From contig CACZGM010000028.1 of the NCBI GenBank assembly GCA_902780695.1, positions 1 through 40,307 of the forward strand: 40,307 bases of DNA. Reading direction: 5' to 3'. Every line of letters starts with the position of its first letter. The first letter of the stretch is position 1. The notes under the pieces are model-generated. The model did no database searches. It was not told the DNA's origin and was given only the letters and a program-made list of their open reading frames with translations. Positions 15,777 through 23,596 of this stretch are shown in pieces. The translations under genes were made by a program, and so were the position numbers. Source of the DNA: an uncultured Ruminococcus sp. (GTDB taxonomy: Bacteria; Bacillota; Clostridia; Oscillospirales; Ruminococcaceae).

Positions 15777-17291
15777 ATGGCAGATGAGATAAGAACCGAA
15801 GAATTAAGCGAAGAAGAACAGCTCGAAAACCTTTCCGAGCAGCACAGGATAAGAATAGAAAAGCTGAACAAGCTGAAAGCGGACGGCAAGGATCCGTATA
15901 TTATCACCAAGTACGATGTTACAACGCTTGCAGCGGATATACGCGACAATTACGACGAGCTTGAGGGCAAGGACGTTTCCATTGCCGGAAGAATGATGAC
16001 CCGCCGTATCATGGGCAAGGCGAGCTTTGCCGACCTGCGCGATACGAGCGACAGAATGCAGATATATGTCCGCATAGACGAGATCGGCAAGGAGCAGTTC
16101 GACGAGTTCAAGACATGGGATCTCGGCGATATCATAGGCGTAACCGGCTATGTGTTCAAGACAAAGACAGGTGAGATATCCGTTCATGTAAAGAGCATAA
16201 AGCTGCTTTCAAAGTCGCTGCTGCCGCTGCCCGAAAAGTGGCACGGCTTAAAGGACAAGGAGGAGCGCTACAGAAAGCGTTACCTTGATCTTATCGCAAA
16301 CCCCGAGATAAAGGACACCTTCGTCAAGCGCTCAATGATACTGCGCGAGATAAGAAGCTATCTCGACGGTCTTGGATATGTTGAAGTTGATACACCGATA
16401 CTGCTCCCGCTGGAGATAGGCGCAGCTGCACGTCCGTTCAAGACACATCACAACGCGCTCGATATAGATATGTACCTGCGCATTGAAACGGAGCTCTGTC
16501 TGAAAAGGCTTATCGTCGGCGGCTTCAACAAGGTATATGAGGTAGGGCGTATCTTCCGCAACGAGGGTATGGACGCTACGCACAATCCCGAATTCACCAC
16601 TATAGAAATGTATCAGGCATACACCGATTATTTCGGTATGATGGATATAATCGAAGACCTCTACCGCACCGTAACATTGAAGATCTGCGGCACCGATACC
16701 GTACCGTATCAGGGCAGGGAGATCGCTGTCGGCAAGCCGTGGGAGCGTCTTACGATGATCGAAGCGGTAAAGAAGTACGCGGGAGTTGATTTCGCGGACT
16801 GGGCTGATGATGAAGCCGCGAGAGCCGCTGCAAAGGAAAAGAATGTTGAGCTTGAAAGCAAGACCGCAACAAAGGGCGAGGTACTTATCGCATTCTTTGA
16901 AACATTTGTTGAAGAGAACCTCATACAGCCTACGATAATATATGATTATCCCGTTGAGAATTCCCCGCTCGCGAAGCGCAAGCCCTCCGACCCGATGTTC
17001 ACCGAGCGTTTCGAGTATTTCATCAACGGTACGGAATTCGGCAACGCGTTCTCCGAGCTCAACGACCCGATTGACCAGCGCGGACGCTTCGAGAAGCAGG
17101 TAGCTGCAAAGCGTGCGCAGGGCGGAAATGACGCGCAGGTAGATGATGACTTCATCACCGCGCTTGAATACGGTCTCCCGCCTACCGGCGGTCTCGGCTT
17201 CGGCGTGGACAGACTGGTTATGCTGCTCACCGACAGCGCGTCTATCAGAGACGTGCTCCTCTTCCCCACAATGAGACCGGAGAAGAAGTAA
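15777..17291 (+). CDS. lysS: Lysyl-tRNA synthetase (class II)
   Basis: A 504-residue class II synthetase. The anticodon-binding OB fold covers about residues 60-160 (GRMMTRRIMGKASF), motif 2 is at FRNEGMDATHNPEFT, and motif 3 is at GLGFGVDRLVMLLTD near the C-terminus. It is the last gene of the ftsE-to-lysS run. The next 95 bp lead to a bidirectional terminator shared with the convergent toxin gene. Confidence 0.97.
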   Translation: MADEIRTEELSEEEQLENLSEQHRIRIEKLNKLKADGKDPYIITKYDVTTLAADIRDNYDELEGKDVSIAGRMMTRRIMGKASFADLRDTSDRMQIYVRIDEIGKEQFDEFKTWDLGDIIGVTGYVFKTKTGEISVHVKSIKLLSKSLLPLPEKWHGLKDKEERYRKRYLDLIANPEIKDTFVKRSMILREIRSYLDGLGYVEVDTPILLPLEIGAAARPFKTHHNALDIDMYLRIETELCLKRLIVGGFNKVYEVGRIFRNEGMDATHNPEFTTIEMYQAYTDYFGMMDIIEDLYRTVTLKICGTDTVPYQGREIAVGKPWERLTMIEAVKKYAGVDFADWADDEAARAAAKEKNVELESKTATKGEVLIAFFETFVEENLIQPTIIYDYPVENSPLAKRKPSDPMFTERFEYFINGTEFGNAFSELNDPIDQRGRFEKQVAAKRAQGGNDAQVDDDFITALEYGLPPTGGLGFGVDRLVMLLTDSASIRDVLLFPTMRPEKK

Positions 17292-17385
17292 ACGGCGGAC
17301 GCGCCGCGGCGAATATCGTTCTTTGAACGGCCAAGAATGTATTTGCGACCGATTTGCGACCAAAAGAGCACACGCTCATAAAAAC

Positions 17386-17420
17386 AAAAAACTGCATTGT
17401 TTCACGGCAATGCAGTTTTT
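17386..17420. terminator. Bidirectional terminator between lysS and the toxin gene
   Basis: AAAAACTGCATTG (17387-17399) pairs perfectly with 17408-17420 around an 8-nt loop. The stem is flanked by an A run on the left and TTTTTGTTTT on the right, so it can end transcription from both directions. Confidence 0.92.
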
Positions 17421-17423
17421 GTT

Positions 17424-17747
17424 TTATCGGTCACGCACGGCAAGTACACTGTCAATTTCCCGTCCGGCATAAATTATACGTGCTACAGTAACTGTTTTGC
17501 AAGGCTCGTCGACCCAATAGAAAATATCATAGTTTCCGACGACGATCTTTCTGTATTCATATTTCAGAGACTTTATCGGGATATACACAGGGTACATATA
17601 CGGCTGTTCCGCCAATTGACTCACGCTGTCCGCGATATTGTCCGCAAGCCTGTCCGCAGCGCCCGGGTTATCCAATTCCACACCGATATATTCCGCGATC
17701 TCAACGAGATCGTTCATTGCAGCGGGAAGATATTCGATCTTATACAT
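17424..17747 (-). CDS. RelE/ParE-family toxin
   Basis: A 107-residue basic protein with the RelE/ParE fold pattern: N-terminal YKIEYLPAAMNDL, two helices, then strands with YRKIVVGNYDIFYWVD and a C-terminal VARIIYAGRE. The Arg-Lys and Arg near the end resemble the positions used in catalysis by RelE-type mRNA endonucleases; ParE-type gyrase poisoning cannot be excluded. The start is ATG 17747, sharing one base with the antitoxin stop (TGATG), although GTG 17750 is also in frame. It is the second gene of the toxin-antitoxin operon. Confidence 0.88.
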   Translation of the reverse strand: MYKIEYLPAAMNDLVEIAEYIGVELDNPGAADRLADNIADSVSQLAEQPYMYPVYIPIKSLKYEYRKIVVGNYDIFYWVDEPCKTVTVARIIYAGREIDSVLAVRDR

Positions 17748-18016
17748 CACTTACCTCTCGCGGCAGCTTTCATAGCGTCAAGCACTTCTTTCTGCGAAAA
17801 GCGCTTGTTCGTTTCGGCAGCCTGCCTTTCCGCCTCCGCAAGTTTTAAATATACCTCGCTGTCAAACCGCATATTCTCAAATGCTTCCATACTCATAACG
17901 ACCATATCACCATAGCCGTTCTTCGTAAGGAATACGGGCTGTGCAGTTTCGTGAACGGTTCTTGATATATCGGCAAAATTATTTCTGAGGTCAGAGACCG
18001 GTCTTATCATATTCAT
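17747..18016 (-). CDS. Phd/YefM-family antitoxin
   Basis: An 89-residue protein. The N-terminal ~55 residues match the Phd/YefM DNA-binding fold (RPVSDLRNNFADI then PVFLTKNGYGDMVVMSMEAFE), and the charged C-terminus should wrap the toxin. A strong GGAGGTGAT ribosome site lies 5 bp before the ATG. It is translationally coupled to the toxin by TGATG. Autoregulation is expected: a near-perfect palindrome lies inside its promoter at 18038-18055. Confidence 0.9.
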   Translation of the reverse strand: MNMIRPVSDLRNNFADISRTVHETAQPVFLTKNGYGDMVVMSMEAFENMRFDSEVYLKLAEAERQAAETNKRFSQKEVLDAMKAAARGK

Positions 18017-18034
18017 AATATCACCTCCGGCTAT

Positions 18035-18063
18035 ATTTTAGCACAATTATGCTAATTTGTCAA
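18035..18063 (-). promoter_or_regulatory. Toxin-antitoxin promoter with embedded palindromic operator
   Basis: On the minus strand TTGACA (18058-18063), a 17-bp spacer and TAAAAT (18035-18040). The sequence TTAGCA-N6-TGCTAA at 18038-18055 has a nearly symmetric centre and spans the spacer and part of the -10 box. This is where a Phd/YefM repressor would block polymerase. Confidence 0.82.
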
Positions 18064-18073
18064 GCGTTAAAAC

Positions 18074-18101
18074 AAAAACCGCACCTGCGAACAGATGCGG
18101 T
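18074..18101 (-). terminator. Terminator of the rplM-rpsI operon
   Basis: On the minus strand ACCGCATCTG pairs with CAGGTGCGGT (one G-T pair) around a TTCG tetraloop, at 18078-18101, and is followed by TTTTTGTTTT. It lies 28 bp after the rpsI stop codon and just upstream of the toxin-antitoxin promoter. Confidence 0.93.
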
Positions 18102-18129
18102 AATTCTGCGTATTGTGCGGAAAGAATAC

Positions 18130-18534
18130 TTAACGCTTGCTGAACTGGGGAGCACGACGTGCAGCCTTCAGACCGTACTTCTTTCTTTCCTTCATTCTGG
18201 GGTCTCTTGTGAGGAAGCCAGCCTTCTTGAGTACCGGACGGAGCTCGTCACTGTACTGGAGAAGAGCTCTGGAGAGGCCGTGACGGATAGCGCCTGCCTG
18301 ACCTGTAACACCGCCGCCTGCAACTGTGCAGACGATGTCGAACTTGTCGATAGCGCCTACGAGGTTAAGGGGCTGACGAACGATGAGCTTCAGGGTATCA
18401 AGACCGAAATAATCGTCGATATCTCTGTTGTTGATAGTGATGGAGCCGCTGCCGGGATATACACGAACGCGGGCAACAGAGTGCTTTCTTCTTCCTGTTC
18501 CGTAGTAGTAGGATTTTGTATCATACATAGACAT
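18130..18534 (-). CDS. rpsI: 30S ribosomal protein S9
   Basis: A 134-residue protein of the small-subunit head. It has the family blocks [13 protein letters not shown] and [14 protein letters not shown] and the C-terminal tail ending SKR, whose last residues reach the P-site tRNA. GGAGG lies 9 bp before ATG 18534; a second ATG two codons later is possible. It is co-transcribed behind rplM, 14 bp downstream. Confidence 0.98.
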   Translation of the reverse strand: MSMYDTKSYYYGTGRRKHSVARVRVYPGSGSITINNRDIDDYFGLDTLKLIVRQPLNLVGAIDKFDIVCTVAGGGVTGQAGAIRHGLSRALLQYSDELRPVLKKAGFLTRDPRMKERKKYGLKAARRAPQFSKR

Positions 18535-18548
18535 ATCCGTGCGCCTCC

Positions 18549-18980
18549 TTAAAATTCAAATACTTCGGGCTTCTGAGCAGCATTCTTGTGCTCTGCGCCG
18601 GCATACAGACGAAGTCTTGTGAGAGCCTTGCGTCCGAGTGTTGTGTTGGGGAGCATACCGTTTACAGCGAGCTCCATAGCCTTTTCGGGTCTTGTAGCCA
18701 TCAGCTTTTCATACTGAATAGAACGAAGGTGGCCGATATAACCTGTGTGCCATCTGTAGTATTTGTTCTGGAGCTTGTTTCCTGTGAGAACAGCTTTCGC
18801 GCAGTTGATGATGATAACGTGATCGCCGCAGTCGCAGTGGGGTGCGTATGTGGGCTTATTCTTGCCGCGGAGCATTAAAGCTGCCTGAGCTGCCACACGG
18901 CCGAGGGGCTTGCCTGCCGCGTCGAGTATATACCACTTGCGCTCTACGTTTTCTGCCTTGGGCATATAAGTAGTTGACAT
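18549..18980 (-). CDS. rplM: 50S ribosomal protein L13
   Basis: A 143-residue large-subunit assembly protein, with [15 protein letters not shown] near the N-terminus, the central [16 protein letters not shown] block and [10 protein letters not shown] near the end. AGGAGG lies 7 bp before the ATG. It is transcribed from the consensus promoter at 19017-19045, giving a leader of only ~30 nt, too short for the L13 leader RNA motif known from some Firmicutes. Confidence 0.98.
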   Translation of the reverse strand: MSTTYMPKAENVERKWYILDAAGKPLGRVAAQAALMLRGKNKPTYAPHCDCGDHVIIINCAKAVLTGNKLQNKYYRWHTGYIGHLRSIQYEKLMATRPEKAMELAVNGMLPNTTLGRKALTRLRLYAGAEHKNAAQKPEVFEF

Positions 18981-19016
18981 ATTCTTTTCCTCCTGAATTT
19001 TTAGTGAACATTCGTT

Positions 19017-19045
19017 ATTATAGCGATTTCAAACGGGTTTGTCAA
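19017..19045 (-). promoter_or_regulatory. Consensus promoter of rplM-rpsI
   Basis: On the minus strand TTGACA (19040-19045), a 17-bp spacer and TATAAT (19017-19022), a perfect match to the housekeeping consensus. This is expected for ribosomal protein genes. Confidence 0.92.
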
Positions 19046-19076
19046 CAGTTTTGGCAAGAAAAATCAAAATATATCG

Positions 19077-19128
19077 CATTTTCTCTCTCATTTTCTTCAT
19101 TTCTCTCAATTTCTCTCATTTTCTCGCT
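19077..19128. repeat. Pyrimidine-rich low-complexity tract
   Basis: About 50 bp of TTTCTCTCA-like units repeated at roughly 10-bp spacing, ending in a small inverted repeat TGCCGT/ACGGCA (19129-19148). It lies just upstream of the rplM promoter, where it is GA-rich on the transcribed strand. I see no gene in 18981-19502. Confidence 0.6.
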
Positions 19129-19161
19129 TGCCGTTTCATTTTACGGCAGCGGCGAACGCCC

Positions 19162-19259
19162 CGGCGGGGAACGCCCCGCAGCGTTTTGCGTAGCTACATT
19201 CATCTATCGGCGGCGGGGAACGCCCCGCGGCGTTTTGCGTAGCTTCATTCTTCTTTCGG
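19162..19259. repeat. Tandem duplication with a 49-bp unit
   Basis: Two direct copies start at 19162 and 19211, each beginning CGGCGGGGAACGCCCCG and continuing through GCGTTTTGCGTAGCT to a C/T-rich end. By eye they differ at about five positions. The first 17 bases hold the inverted repeat CGGGG/CCCCG. A third partial start follows at 19260. Confidence 0.75.
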
Positions 19260-19292
19260 CGGCTGCAGCACCTCGGTTAGTTATTCTCATCA

Positions 19293-19337
19293 AAAAACAG
19301 CAGCTTACTATGATCATCACAGTAAACTGCCGTTTTT
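19293..19337 (-). terminator. Terminator-like hairpin at the end of the Gld-like ABC operon
   Basis: A 16-bp stem with three mismatches closes the loop ATCAT, flanked by A6 on the left and T5 on the right. On the minus strand it ends in TTTTTTG after the stem. It resembles the terminator at 5719-5757 in its TGATCATC-ACAG centre. Confidence 0.7.
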
Positions 19338-19342
19338 AATTA

Positions 19343-19500
19343 TTGAAATTTTCGCCAACCCCTCTGCGTTTCAGTCTGCGGCTGCCCTTTGCTGTATACT
19401 CTGAAATACTGCATTTGTTTAGGGGGTCAAGACCCCTTTTTTAAAGGGGGATTGCGGGGGGTTGGGGGGCGGCGCCCCTTCTCTGAAAATCTCTCAAAAA
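19343..19500 (-). repeat. Long copy of a dispersed ~155-bp intergenic repeat
   Basis: Read on the minus strand it starts directly after the stop codon of the DUF4340 gene: GAGATTTTTGAGAGATTTT, then GGGGCGCCGCCCC, a CCCCTTTAAAAAAGGGG hairpin, CCCCCTAAA, and ATGCAGTATTTCAGAG through GGGGTTGG to TTTCAA. The copy at 39550-39704 has the same blocks in the same order; over the last ~68 bp I count about 7 differences. Confidence 0.85.
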
Positions 19501-19502
19501 TC

Positions 19503-21053
19503 TCAATACGTTAACGTTATTGTGCCGCCGTTTAAGAAGCTCTCTGTGTTTTTGAGAAGCTGTGTTGCATAGATCTGACGTGCCTTGTACAGGTTCTCAC
19601 CGTTCAGATTGAGGATTATCTTGCGGTCAGTATTTGACGAATATATGCGCACGGTATCCCTGCCGTCCACTCCGTCTGCCTTGTCCTTGTAGTTATATAC
19701 TATCTCCGCAATAAGGTCACCCTTGTCCTCGTCAAAATACAGCTCCTCACCGGACGCGGAGATAAGATACTGGTAAATATCCTTGCACGCCTGCTCATCC
19801 CATGTTTCGCCGTTTACGGTGAACTTGTGGATATCACCGACTTCCTCGTCGGCTGACTTTATCGTTTCAATGCCTATATTGATCTTTCTGCCCTCGCTGT
19901 CGCTATAGTCTATCGAATCGAGAGAGTAGATATACGGCATGAGGAACAGCTTGGACATTATCTCCTGCGGCTGCACAGTGAGCGACGGGATACTGTTTCC
20001 GTCAAACTTGTAGATCACATTCGGCACTTCACTTGTCATTCCGTAGAAGCCGTTCAGCTTTTTGACTTCCTCGCCTTCGTCGTTCACCGACTTCTCTATT
20101 ATAGCCGCGCCGACCGTCAGCGTGTATGTCTTTTTGTTCGTCTCTACGGTAACGACGCAGTTCGGATTGTTGAGTCCCGCCGTTTCTATATCGCTTTCCG
20201 ACGGATCGACACTCTCCGCCGATACGGCGGTAAGTCCGAACAGTCCGTATATGAAATCCGCAGAATCCGTAAGATCCGCATAAGCCGTGTACGGGCTTGT
20301 AAGGCGGTAGGAATACACCTGTATGGTATCCCCGGACTCTTCGTCGGTCTCGATACTTTCTATCACTATCGGCTCCGGCAGATCAACACGTTCTACCGTC
20401 ATTTTCAGCACCGTCTCGTCACCCGATGTGTCATAAGCCGGTACAGCCTCTGTCTTCACAAATCCGAGCGCCTTTCCGGTAAAGCCGGAGGTCTTGCTCT
20501 TCATTGCGGTATAAACATTTCTGCCGTCCGGAGTCACATAAACATACGACGACTTGTTCGGCACTTCGTTGCCGACTTTCAGCGTAAATTCGGTGTTGTC
20601 GCTGAACTTCGCCGTTATCTCCGCAGCCGGCTCCGAAAGGCCGTATTTTTCAAGCTCCGAGCTGTCAGAGACCTCTATGACGAATTCCGACGCTTCAAAA
20701 TCCACGGCATAGCCGGCTGCCGCCGCAACGGAATCGGTATCGAGCGGAGCATTCTCAAGTCCGTATATCGTCCATGCGGTCTCACCGCCGTTTTCACCCG
20801 CGGGAACCATCGTGTAGCTGCCGGTGGGGTTCGTAACGTCTATGCTGACTGCCTCGCTCTCCTCTCTTTTACAGAGCACCGGCGCGGCAGATGCCTCACT
20901 CGTTGTCTTAGGCGCTTCCAGCAGAGATGCCGCGGTATTGCCGCTCTCCTGCGGCTTATCCGCCGGAGCGGTCAGCATAAGCACGGCTGCGACTCCGCCA
21001 AGTACGGCAAGTCCGATCAGCGAAAATATAATTATCTTTGCATTCTTGCCCAT
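19503..21053 (-). CDS. DUF4340 protein of the Gld-like ABC system
   Basis: A 516-residue protein from ATG 21053 with one N-terminal membrane helix (about residues 5-28), then a Ser/Ala/Thr-rich linker and a large extracytoplasmic region of repeated beta-rich DUF4340 units (YGLSEPAAEI, TLTVGAAI). The frame extends 8 codons upstream to 21077, but ATG 21053 is preferred: AGGAGAAGAAG precedes it and its A is the last base of the upstream stop (TAATG), the usual sign of coupling. DUF4340 proteins regularly follow GldG-like genes. No enzyme motif is visible. Confidence 0.88.
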   Translation of the reverse strand: MGKNAKIIIFSLIGLAVLGGVAAVLMLTAPADKPQESGNTAASLLEAPKTTSEASAAPVLCKREESEAVSIDVTNPTGSYTMVPAGENGGETAWTIYGLENAPLDTDSVAAAAGYAVDFEASEFVIEVSDSSELEKYGLSEPAAEITAKFSDNTEFTLKVGNEVPNKSSYVYVTPDGRNVYTAMKSKTSGFTGKALGFVKTEAVPAYDTSGDETVLKMTVERVDLPEPIVIESIETDEESGDTIQVYSYRLTSPYTAYADLTDSADFIYGLFGLTAVSAESVDPSESDIETAGLNNPNCVVTVETNKKTYTLTVGAAIIEKSVNDEGEEVKKLNGFYGMTSEVPNVIYKFDGNSIPSLTVQPQEIMSKLFLMPYIYSLDSIDYSDSEGRKINIGIETIKSADEEVGDIHKFTVNGETWDEQACKDIYQYLISASGEELYFDEDKGDLIAEIVYNYKDKADGVDGRDTVRIYSSNTDRKIILNLNGENLYKARQIYATQLLKNTESFLNGGTITLTY

Positions 21054-22729
21054 TATAATCTTCTTCTCCTGATCCATACAACTATTCCGATAATTATGAT
21101 CACAACAGGTATGACTATCGCGAATGTAATGCCTATCGCTGCCTGTGTACCGCGGTCTATCTGATATGTCTCCGCGGCGAAGGATTTTTCAACTATGCTT
21201 ATCGTCTTTCCGGTGTTATCGGAATTGGCATCGAACAGCGAGAGTGCCGCTTCGCCGTTGCTGTAATTTGAAGCGGTCGTGAAATAATCTGTAAAGAGCT
21301 GGTCGCTTCCGCAGACTATAACCTTGCTGTATGTCGGCTGATTGTTGTCTGCGAACTGCACCTTTGATGCTTCAACGATAACGTCATACGATGTGAAGCT
21401 GTCCTCTGTGGGAGTCCAGCTCTCGTCCGCGGTGAACGGGAACATTATGCATTTCTCGCCGTAAGCGCTCGCTACGGAAACATTTGCGAGGTTGCCCTCA
21501 TTCTCCCATAATTTTATTACAGGACGGACATAATAGCCTATAAACGACGTTCCCGACGACTTCTTCATAATGTCGTAGTACGCGGTCTCGGTATTCATAC
21601 TTATATCCTGCATAACGGGAAGCGCCGAGCCTGTATAATACGCGTGGTCGGTGTCGAACTGCAGGACATATCCGCGTCCGACTTCGATACCCCATTCTTT
21701 CAGGTACTCGTCAAGGTTCGGAGTCTCGGCAGGGTCGGGAGTTGCTATATAAATAAGATCCTTGCCGTATTTTCCGTCATTGGAGAGCCATGTGTCTATC
21801 TTTGTTATCGAATCAAGGCTGTAGTCCTTTGTGGGACCGTGTATAACGAGGATATCGGTGTCCTCCGGAACGGCTTCTATACGCTCGATCTCGGCGTTCT
21901 GTACCACATACGCGTTATTTGTGAGTATCTTTTCAAGCGCGGAGCTGTCGGATTCGCCGTAGCCCTTGACGAAAGTAACAACAGTCGGGTCGTCGAGCGA
22001 GACAGACATTATCGCGGAAACGAGCTGTTCCTCGGCAGTGCTGGAATAGTCCGAAACGGTATATCCGCCGTAGTTCACATACATACTTGCTTCGCTGTAC
22101 GAGTACGTCTTGCCGTCATTCAGCTTATACTGCATAAAATCGTTGATCGAAAGTATGCGGTATCTGCCGGTCTTTTCGCTCTGGACTATGACCTGATAAT
22201 TCTGGAGCGTTTCAACGTAATTGTTTGTGAAATCCGGGTCTTGCAGCAGGTTGACATACTTGACCTTAAATCTGCTGTTGAGCGAGACCATTTTGTCGAG
22301 GAACTCGACAGTCTGCGCGTAGAGCTGCCCTGCGCCCTTGAGCTCGTCCTTGTCTGCGGTGACGAAGAAGCTGATGCTGTCGTCAAGACCGCTTACATAG
22401 TTCACAGTCTCGTCGCTCAGTGTGAATATCGAGCCGGAGGTAAGGTCGGCTTCGACATTGAAGCGTTCGAGCACAAGGTTAAGAACAATATTCACAAGCA
22501 CTATGCCCGCGATGAACAAAACGGTGAAAACCACCGACAGCGAGCCGCGCTTGAATTTCTTGCTTCTGAACGGATTTTTTCTGTTCTTTGCCGGGGTCTT
22601 TTCCGGCTTTTTCTCTGTTTTTACGGCAGTTTCCGGTGTTTTTTCGGGAGCGGCTTCTTCCGTTGTCACGGTCTCGGTCTCCTGTTCTTCACCGGTCTGC
22701 TCTATCATTATATCTTCATTTTCAGCCAT
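21053..22729 (-). CDS. GldG-like extracytoplasmic subunit of an ABC system
   Basis: A 558-residue protein. A Glu/Lys/Thr-rich cytoplasmic N-terminus (residues 1-60) is followed by a membrane helix near 65-90 and a large outside domain of the 'ABC-type uncharacterized transport, auxiliary' kind (YVNYGGYTV, DILVIHGPT, DLIYIATPDP). A second helix near 530-550 precedes a basic RRRRL end. This two-helix layout matches GldG. AAGGAG lies 8 bp before the ATG. GldG in Bacteroidota is needed for gliding; in Clostridia the role is unknown. It is separated from the permease gene by 162 bp containing a partial repeat copy. Confidence 0.88.
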   Translation of the reverse strand: MAENEDIMIEQTGEEQETETVTTEEAAPEKTPETAVKTEKKPEKTPAKNRKNPFRSKKFKRGSLSVVFTVLFIAGIVLVNIVLNLVLERFNVEADLTSGSIFTLSDETVNYVSGLDDSISFFVTADKDELKGAGQLYAQTVEFLDKMVSLNSRFKVKYVNLLQDPDFTNNYVETLQNYQVIVQSEKTGRYRILSINDFMQYKLNDGKTYSYSEASMYVNYGGYTVSDYSSTAEEQLVSAIMSVSLDDPTVVTFVKGYGESDSSALEKILTNNAYVVQNAEIERIEAVPEDTDILVIHGPTKDYSLDSITKIDTWLSNDGKYGKDLIYIATPDPAETPNLDEYLKEWGIEVGRGYVLQFDTDHAYYTGSALPVMQDISMNTETAYYDIMKKSSGTSFIGYYVRPVIKLWENEGNLANVSVASAYGEKCIMFPFTADESWTPTEDSFTSYDVIVEASKVQFADNNQPTYSKVIVCGSDQLFTDYFTTASNYSNGEAALSLFDANSDNTGKTISIVEKSFAAETYQIDRGTQAAIGITFAIVIPVVIIIIGIVVWIRRRRL

Positions 22730-22801
22730 TTGCTAAACTCCTTATTTGCTGATCATATCTGTGATCTGTCTTGAAATATAAACCCCGCACGGAGTACGGC
22801 A

Positions 22802-22868
22802 GAAATATCGCCGACCCCCATTCATTTCTCGCTGCACTCGTCCATAGATGAAACTCTGAAATACAGCT
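22802..22868 (-). repeat. Partial copy of the dispersed repeat inside the ABC operon
   Basis: On the minus strand AGCTGTATTTCAGAGTTT leads through a diverged middle to GGGGGTCGGCGATATTTC, matching the right half of the copy at 19343-19500. It occupies the gap between the permease and GldG-like genes, in the same orientation relative to its upstream gene as the other copies. Confidence 0.65.
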
Positions 22869-22891
22869 TCTGCCCGCGCGGGCTTCCGCGC

Positions 22892-23596
22892 TCATGCCCA
22901 GCGGCGGCGTTCAAGCACGCGGACGGTGAGGAAGAGGAAGATCACGACAGCACTGACGAAGAAGATAACTCCGCCGAGGCTGAATATTCCGGTGGTGAAC
23001 TCATAGTAGCGGTCGAATACCGAAAGCTGCTTGATAACGTCGGATACCGCCTGTATCGGAACGACCGAGGCGAGGACATTTATCAGCGCAAGTGCGGCAT
23101 TGAGTGCGATAGAACCTATCGCGGCGACCATCTGGCTCTCGGTGAGGGTCGAAACGAACAGACCCGCCGAAACGAATATCGCACCGATAAGCGCGAGAGC
23201 AACGAAGTTTCCGAGGATTATCGCCCAGTTTACAGCGGCGAAAAAGCTCAGTACCACTCCGTAAAGAAGCATTACCACATCACCGAGCATGAATACGATG
23301 TACGCGGAGAGGAATTTACCGGCTACGAGCCGCATAAGCCCGAGCGGAGCGGTGAGGAGAAGCTGGTCGGTGCGCTGCTTGTTCTCGTCCGCCATAAGAC
23401 GCATCGTAAGCACCGGTACAAATATCATATAGACATAGAACATTCCGAGGAATACAAACGAAATATCCGTGCTGCCGACAGCTAAAGCGAAATACCAGAA
23501 GAAAAATCCCGAAAACAGAAAAGATACCGCTATGAATACATATCCTATCGGGGATTTGAAATAAGCGGAAAGCTCACGCTTCATTATTGCAGTCAT
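22892..23596 (-). CDS. ABC-2 type permease (GldF-like)
   Basis: A 234-residue membrane protein with six hydrophobic segments. The beginning MTAIMKRELSAYFKSPIGYV is typical of ABC-2 permeases of the GldF/NosY type, and the block LLTAPLGLMRLVAGKFLS is the usual cytoplasmic coupling region. The length fits the short family. Its start overlaps the ATPase stop by 4 bp (ATGA). Confidence 0.92.
   Translation of the reverse strand: MTAIMKRELSAYFKSPIGYVFIAVSFLFSGFFFWYFALAVGSTDISFVFLGMFYVYMIFVPVLTMRLMADENKQRTDQLLLTAPLGLMRLVAGKFLSAYIVFMLGDVVMLLYGVVLSFFAAVNWAIILGNFVALALIGAIFVSAGLFVSTLTESQMVAAIGSIALNAALALINVLASVVPIQAVSDVIKQLSVFDRYYEFTTGIFSLGGVIFFVSAVVIFLFLTVRVLERRRWA

Noticed and set aside
16332-17363. 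A 343-codon open frame on the minus strand opposite lysS
   Set aside because: It is a shadow of the lysS catalytic domain; no promoter or ribosome site precedes it and the protein has no recognisable domain.
18974-19339. An open frame of 121 codons over the rplM upstream region
   Set aside because: It crosses a promoter, a pyrimidine tract and a tandem repeat, and lacks a ribosome site. The protein is low-complexity.
21644-22774. A 376-codon open frame on the plus strand opposite the GldG-like gene
   Set aside because: It is antisense to a well-supported gene, has a Cys- and Tyr-rich composition with no domain, and no initiation signals.
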